From Dehalobacter alkaniphilus (lineage in GTDB: Bacteria; Bacillota; Desulfitobacteriia; Desulfitobacteriales; Syntrophobotulaceae): a stretch of 64,000 nucleotides of DNA. The stretch lies in assembly GCA_040500365.1 (NCBI GenBank), contig CP148031.1, positions 1-64,000 on the forward strand, in the 5' to 3' direction. The position numbers were made by a program, and so were the translations under genes. The notes beneath the pieces are model-generated. The model did not search any database, was not told the DNA's origin, and saw only the letters and a list, made by a program, of their open reading frames with translations. Of this stretch, positions 61,145 through 64,000 are shown piece by piece. Every line of letters starts with the position of its first letter. The stretch's first letter is position 1.

Positions 61145-61360
61145 CAAAGAAAGATTGGGGAACATTTGGATTTCTTTAAAGGCTTCACAGCCGTAAAAGT
61201 AATTGCGAACGTGTTATATGTTTTGTAGACCTACCCAGGTGGTTCTAATGTATCTTTGCTCTAACAGGTATAGTATCTCTCGGTACCCTCCTTGGTGTTT
61301 TTGTAGGGGTCTGGATCAGAATAAATCGGTTCTTTCGATCACATATTTTGGAATTTCTGC

Positions 61361-61435
61361 TGCAAACCCGCTGGCCTGGCTGCAGAACAGCTGGGAGTCC
61401 GGTTCGATTCCGGCTTCTCCCCTCCAGTAATTATT
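61361..61435 (+). pseudogene. tRNA-like 3' fragment
   Basis: A T-arm-like CCGGTTCGATTCCGG is followed by CTTCTCCCCTCCA, preceded by a long GGCTG/CAGCTGG arm. No matching 5' acceptor half lies upstream, so it is a remnant of a class II tRNA. The stretch 61145-61745 otherwise has no convincing gene besides the gltX fragment. Confidence 0.4.
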
Positions 61436-61448
61436 GTGGGGCATCAAG

Positions 61449-61526
61449 ATGAAACAGTTAAAAGGGCGCTTTGCCCCAAGTCCTACCGGTTATTTGCATA
61501 TTGGCGGGGCCAGAACCGCATTATAG
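61449..61526 (+). pseudogene. Glutamyl-tRNA synthetase-like N-terminal fragment
   Basis: ATG at 61449 opens a frame reading MKQLKGRFAPSPTGYLHIGG, then ARTAL, and TAG at 61524-61526. This is the class I HIGH-motif start of gltX or the gluQ-type enzyme. It is cut off right after the motif and the sequence that follows shows no homologous coding frame. It is a truncated remnant next to tRNA-like DNA. Confidence 0.8.
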
Positions 61527-61745
61527 TTTTTGTTGAAAACTTTATAATACAGATTTGACCGTCTTACAAAAATTTAAAGATGGTTATTTTTATACAAGGT
61601 TTTTATATGACTTCCAGCCGCCTGAAATTCTATAGACACGGCAAAAATAATAGCGTATAATTCAAAATATAATATTTGGGTCAAGAAGACCCTGATTAAT
61701 TTATTAGGAATAAATACCGATTAACTAAATATCTAATGATAATAA

Positions 61746-61805
61746 GCCATGAAGGTTGAGAAATCCGCAGGAGCGGGTAGTCAGCATTCGTGGTTTTTTA
61801 TTTCT
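61746..61805 (+). repeat. Repeated hairpin with T-tract, copy 1
   Basis: CCATGAAGGTTGAG opens and TCAGCATTCGTGG closes a stem around TCCGCAGGAGCGG, followed by TTTTTTATTT. It is about 45 bases before the start of the CGGC-domain gene and resembles copy 2 at 63876-63934. Confidence 0.8.
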
Positions 61806-61860
61806 ATCAAAGTTTGAAGTACGATCGAATATCAAACGCAAACCAAAGGAAGTGAACATA

Positions 61861-62247
61861 TTGGTAAAAATAAGTATATTCTGTTGTTCAAAAGTTACGC
61901 AAAAACTGGGGTGTTCCAGTACCCAATGCCTCTGTGCCTTAAAAAACAGAATCGGAGCATACAGCAGGCACACAAGGAATGCGGAGGTGGAATTAGTCGG
62001 CTTGGTCAATTGTCCGGGGTGTCCCTCTGAGATTGGACCGGAGAGGCTTGCAAAGCAAATCAAGAACTTGGCTGAATATCAAGTGAATGAGATTTATTTT
62101 AGCAGCTGTATAAATACCTTTTGTGTCTTTCGATATGATTATCAAGCCTTGATTGAACGGGATTACCCCGAAGTAGAAGTCATTTTTGATGCAGGCAGGC
62201 CGCATCTTCCTCCAATCCAAATAGAATTTGCCTTGCAGAATAACTGA
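61861..62247 (+). CDS. CGGC-domain protein
   Basis: A 128-residue protein from a TTG at 61861 supported by AAAGGAAGTGAACATA. VELVGLVNCPGCPSEIGPERLAKQIKNLAEYQVNEIYFSSCI has the CGGC-domain pattern (here NCPGCP), found in anaerobes and proposed to bind metal. A CCSKVTQKLGCSSTQCLCA segment adds cysteines. The stop overlaps the next ATG (TGATG), so both genes are translated together. Confidence 0.7.
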   Translation: MVKISIFCCSKVTQKLGCSSTQCLCALKNRIGAYSRHTRNAEVELVGLVNCPGCPSEIGPERLAKQIKNLAEYQVNEIYFSSCINTFCVFRYDYQALIERDYPEVEVIFDAGRPHLPPIQIEFALQNN

Positions 62248-63011
62248 TGAGATTAGATGGGAATAAGAAAATGGAAAAAAGGAAAACGGTTATTGTTACG
62301 GGCTCTTCCAGAGGGATAGGCAGGGCGACTGCTGAGCTGTTTGCATCAGAAGGTTATAATGTGCTTATTAATTATTGCCGGTCAGGAATCGAAGCATATC
62401 AAGTATATAATTACCTGAAGAAAAATGCCCTGTCGGTAGCTGTCTGCAAAGCGGATATAACCAAACGCAAGCAGACCGATTTAATGGTTGAACGTTGTAT
62501 TAAGCTATTCGGCAGTGTGGATATTTTAATTAATAATGCCGGGATAGCACAGATAAAGCTTTTTTCGGATATTACTGAAAAAGAATGGGATACGATGATG
62601 AATACCAATCTCAAAGGTGTTTTTAACTGTACCCAGAGTGTTCTTAAACACATGCACTTACGGAAGGAAGGCAAGATTATCAACATTTCTTCAATCTGGG
62701 GAATGGTCGGAGCATCCTGCGAGGTCCATTATTCCGCGGCAAAGGCAGGTGTAATCGGTATGACGAAAGCCCTGGCTAAGGAACTCGCACCATCCAATAT
62801 CCAGGTCAATTGCATTGCTCCCGGCATCGTCCAGACAGATATGCTTGATTCTTTTACCAATGAAGAGTTAAAGGCGTTAAAACATCAAACTCCTTTAATG
62901 AAAATCGGTAGTCCGGAGGACATCGCTTCTTGCGCTTTGTATTTGGCATCTGAGGGAGCGGATTTTGTTACGGGCCAGGTTATAAGTCCAAATGGCGGAT
63001 TTGTAATTTAG
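62247..63011 (+). CDS. Short-chain dehydrogenase/reductase (FabG-like)
   Basis: NAD(P)-dependent Rossmann enzyme of 254 residues. The cofactor motif is TGSSRGIGRATAE, NNAG appears in LINNAGIAQI, and the catalytic Ser-Tyr-Lys is ISS..YSAAKAG. The ending GQVISPNGGFVI suits the 3-oxoacyl-ACP reductase subfamily. The ATG at 62247 overlaps the previous stop; ATG at 62271 is possible. Substrate unclear. Confidence 0.85.
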   Translation: MRLDGNKKMEKRKTVIVTGSSRGIGRATAELFASEGYNVLINYCRSGIEAYQVYNYLKKNALSVAVCKADITKRKQTDLMVERCIKLFGSVDILINNAGIAQIKLFSDITEKEWDTMMNTNLKGVFNCTQSVLKHMHLRKEGKIINISSIWGMVGASCEVHYSAAKAGVIGMTKALAKELAPSNIQVNCIAPGIVQTDMLDSFTNEELKALKHQTPLMKIGSPEDIASCALYLASEGADFVTGQVISPNGGFVI

Positions 63012-63129
63012 ATGGTAAATACAAGGTTTGTTTAATGGACATGGAATGTTGAAAAGAGTATAATAACCTCAAGTTTTTAATACAGACTGGTTTGGAGAAA
63101 TTGTTATCTTATTAGTTGAGGGGAATGGT

Positions 63130-63540
63130 ATGCGGATTGCTGTAATAGATGGTCAAGGCGGCGGCATCGGCAAGGCAATTGTCGAAAAGCTTCGGAAGGA
63201 GCTGCCTGAAGATATAAAAATTATTGCACTTGGCACAAATGCGCTTGCCACTTCCCTTATGCTTAAAGCCGGTGCGAATGAAGGGGCTGCAGGGGAAAAT
63301 GCGATTGTGTTTAATGCAGGCAAAGTCGATATTATCATGGGAACGGTAGCAATTATTGCGGCAAATTCTATGCTTGGCGAGTTAACCCCCGTTATGGCCA
63401 AAGCAATTGCCGAAAGTCCAGCCAAAAAAATGCTTTTGCCGCTAAACCGGTGCAATATTGACATAGTAGGAGCAGACAAAAGCCAGCCCCTGCCGCATTT
63501 GATAGATAGTGCCATCCAAAATATAAAAGCATTATTTTGA
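63130..63540 (+). CDS. DUF3842 protein
   Basis: A 136-residue protein: MRIAVIDGQGGGIGKAIVEKLRKEL, a Rossmann-like Gly-rich start, then IALGTNALATSLMLKAGANEGAAGENA and LPLNRCNIDIVGAD. DUF3842 genes often precede cooT in Clostridia. ATG follows TTGAGGGGAATGGT. Function not established; possible link to nickel or corrinoid enzyme maturation by neighbourhood. Confidence 0.8.
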   Translation: MRIAVIDGQGGGIGKAIVEKLRKELPEDIKIIALGTNALATSLMLKAGANEGAAGENAIVFNAGKVDIIMGTVAIIAANSMLGELTPVMAKAIAESPAKKMLLPLNRCNIDIVGADKSQPLPHLIDSAIQNIKALF

Positions 63541-63550
63541 GGTGAGGAAA

Positions 63551-63739
63551 ATGTGTGAAGCAAATGTTTATTTAATTGATGAAAAAGGAGAAGAAGAACT
63601 GTTTCTCGAATCGGTAGACAAGATATTTCCAGAAGAAGAAAACCTTGTGCTGGAGAATATCTTTGGTGAAAGGAAAATTGTTAAGGCGAAAATCAAAAGA
63701 ATGGAACTGGTAGATCATAGAATCGTGCTGCAAAAATAG
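63551..63739 (+). CDS. cooT: CooT-family nickel-binding protein
   Basis: A 62-residue protein with the canonical start MCEANVYLIDEKGEEELF; Cys2 is the conserved nickel ligand of CooT. ATG at 63551 follows GAGGTGAGGAAA and restores that start; the longer frame from 63542 adds MRK. CooT helps nickel delivery to CO dehydrogenase. It lies 11 bases after the DUF3842 gene. Confidence 0.85.
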   Translation: MCEANVYLIDEKGEEELFLESVDKIFPEEENLVLENIFGERKIVKAKIKRMELVDHRIVLQK

Positions 63740-63875
63740 GTTATTTGATAAATGATTGTTTAGATATAGACATGTAATTTAATATACCTTATAATTTGAC
63801 TATCAAAAAATGAGTCATGAAGACTCATAGGATATTTAAATCAAAAAAATCTAACGAAACATATAGATTAGAGCA

Positions 63876-63934
63876 AGCCACGAAGGCTGAGAAACATCCG
63901 CAGGAGCGGAGGTTCAGCTTCGTGGTTTTTTATT
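63876..63934 (+). repeat. Repeated hairpin with T-tract, copy 2
   Basis: CCACGAAG (63878-63885) pairs with CTTCGTGG (63918-63925), with inner GCTGAG/TTCAGC and CCGCAGGAGCGG, then TTTTTTATTTTT. It lies 140 bases after cooT, with no gene between, and may lead a gene beyond the window edge. The remaining 63740-63875 and 63935-64000 show nothing coding. Confidence 0.8.
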
Positions 63935-64000
63935 TTTGCGAAATTCTGCACCATTAGGTGACTGGGGGGGGACACTGGAATTTTAATCCCCCCCTGGCGG

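Noticed and set aside
61338..61435. Possible selenocysteine tRNA
   Set aside because: The T-arm and 8-base 3' acceptor look suggestive, but no TCA anticodon arm or 5' acceptor half is present.
63940..64000. Possible 4.5S RNA at the window edge
   Set aside because: A G-run and C-run could pair, but the sequence is cut off and no conserved GGAA/GCAG core is seen.

Overview
The window looks like chromosome from an anaerobic, low-to-mid GC Firmicute of the Clostridia, most like the Peptococcaceae/Desulfitobacteriaceae (Desulfitobacterium, Desulfosporosinus, Dehalobacter type). This is inferred from the dnaA-dnaN-recF-remB-gyrB-gyrA order, strong AGGAGG ribosome binding sites, TTG starts, many ferredoxin-type proteins, a CooT/DUF3842 pair and a heterodisulfide-reductase-like protein. 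No species is claimed.

Bases 1-12700 are housekeeping: the origin region (dnaA, a dnaA-dnaN spacer with DnaA boxes), dnaN, recF, remB, gyrB, gyrA, the PLP synthase pair pdxS-pdxT, serS, tRNA-Ser(UGA), tRNA-Arg(CCU) and tadA. Bases 12670-16600 are an integrative-element scar beside tRNA-Ser(CGA): tRNA fragments, a tyrosine integrase, an excisionase, a sigma-like regulator and an XRE repressor.

Bases 16600-26200 form a second-messenger and osmotic-stress region. It holds an orphan c-di-GMP-I riboswitch, a c-di-AMP (ydaO) riboswitch with terminator before kamA-ablB (N-acetyl-beta-lysine osmolyte synthesis) and an unrecognised glycosyltransferase-like gene. A divergent GEMM riboswitch with terminator precedes the Na+/H+ antiporter nhaB, followed by an ArsB/NhaD-type permease and a KtrA-type K+ channel regulator. 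Bases 26200-33700 are accessory: a degraded sigma-like gene, an operon of small membrane proteins bounded by 76-bp direct repeats, a two-component system with a lipoprotein, an IS110-family element with a structured non-coding leader, and a secreted repeat protein.

Bases 33700-37750 carry transport and envelope genes (APC permease, lgt, TauE). Bases 37750-51700 hold the most distinctive system. DUF364, two DUF134 regulators, DUF5320, a metallo-beta-lactamase-fold enzyme, metK, three NifX-like domains, an IscU-like scaffold, moaC, two ferredoxin-MinD ATPases and an Mrp/NBP35 ATPase fused to a NifX domain lie together. They are followed by a PPOX flavoprotein, an Hdr-like Fe-S protein, a DUF6125 protein and a second DUF364 protein. 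Three promoters in this block, plus a weaker fourth, carry the same paired CATATG operator around sigma-A elements, which suggests one dedicated regulon for metal-cofactor or Fe-S handling.

Bases 51800-57200 contain a ferredoxin under a CsoR-type palindrome, a second two-component system divergent from a Gly/Met-rich secreted protein, a NapH-like Fe-S membrane protein and a MOSC gene with an in-frame amber codon. Bases 57400-61150 are an arsenic-type cluster (ArsR, ArsP-like permease, ferredoxin, thioredoxin-like protein, DUF2703, MFS). The end holds a gltX-like fragment, a CGGC-domain protein, a short-chain dehydrogenase, DUF3842, CooT and two copies of a repeated hairpin with T-tract.
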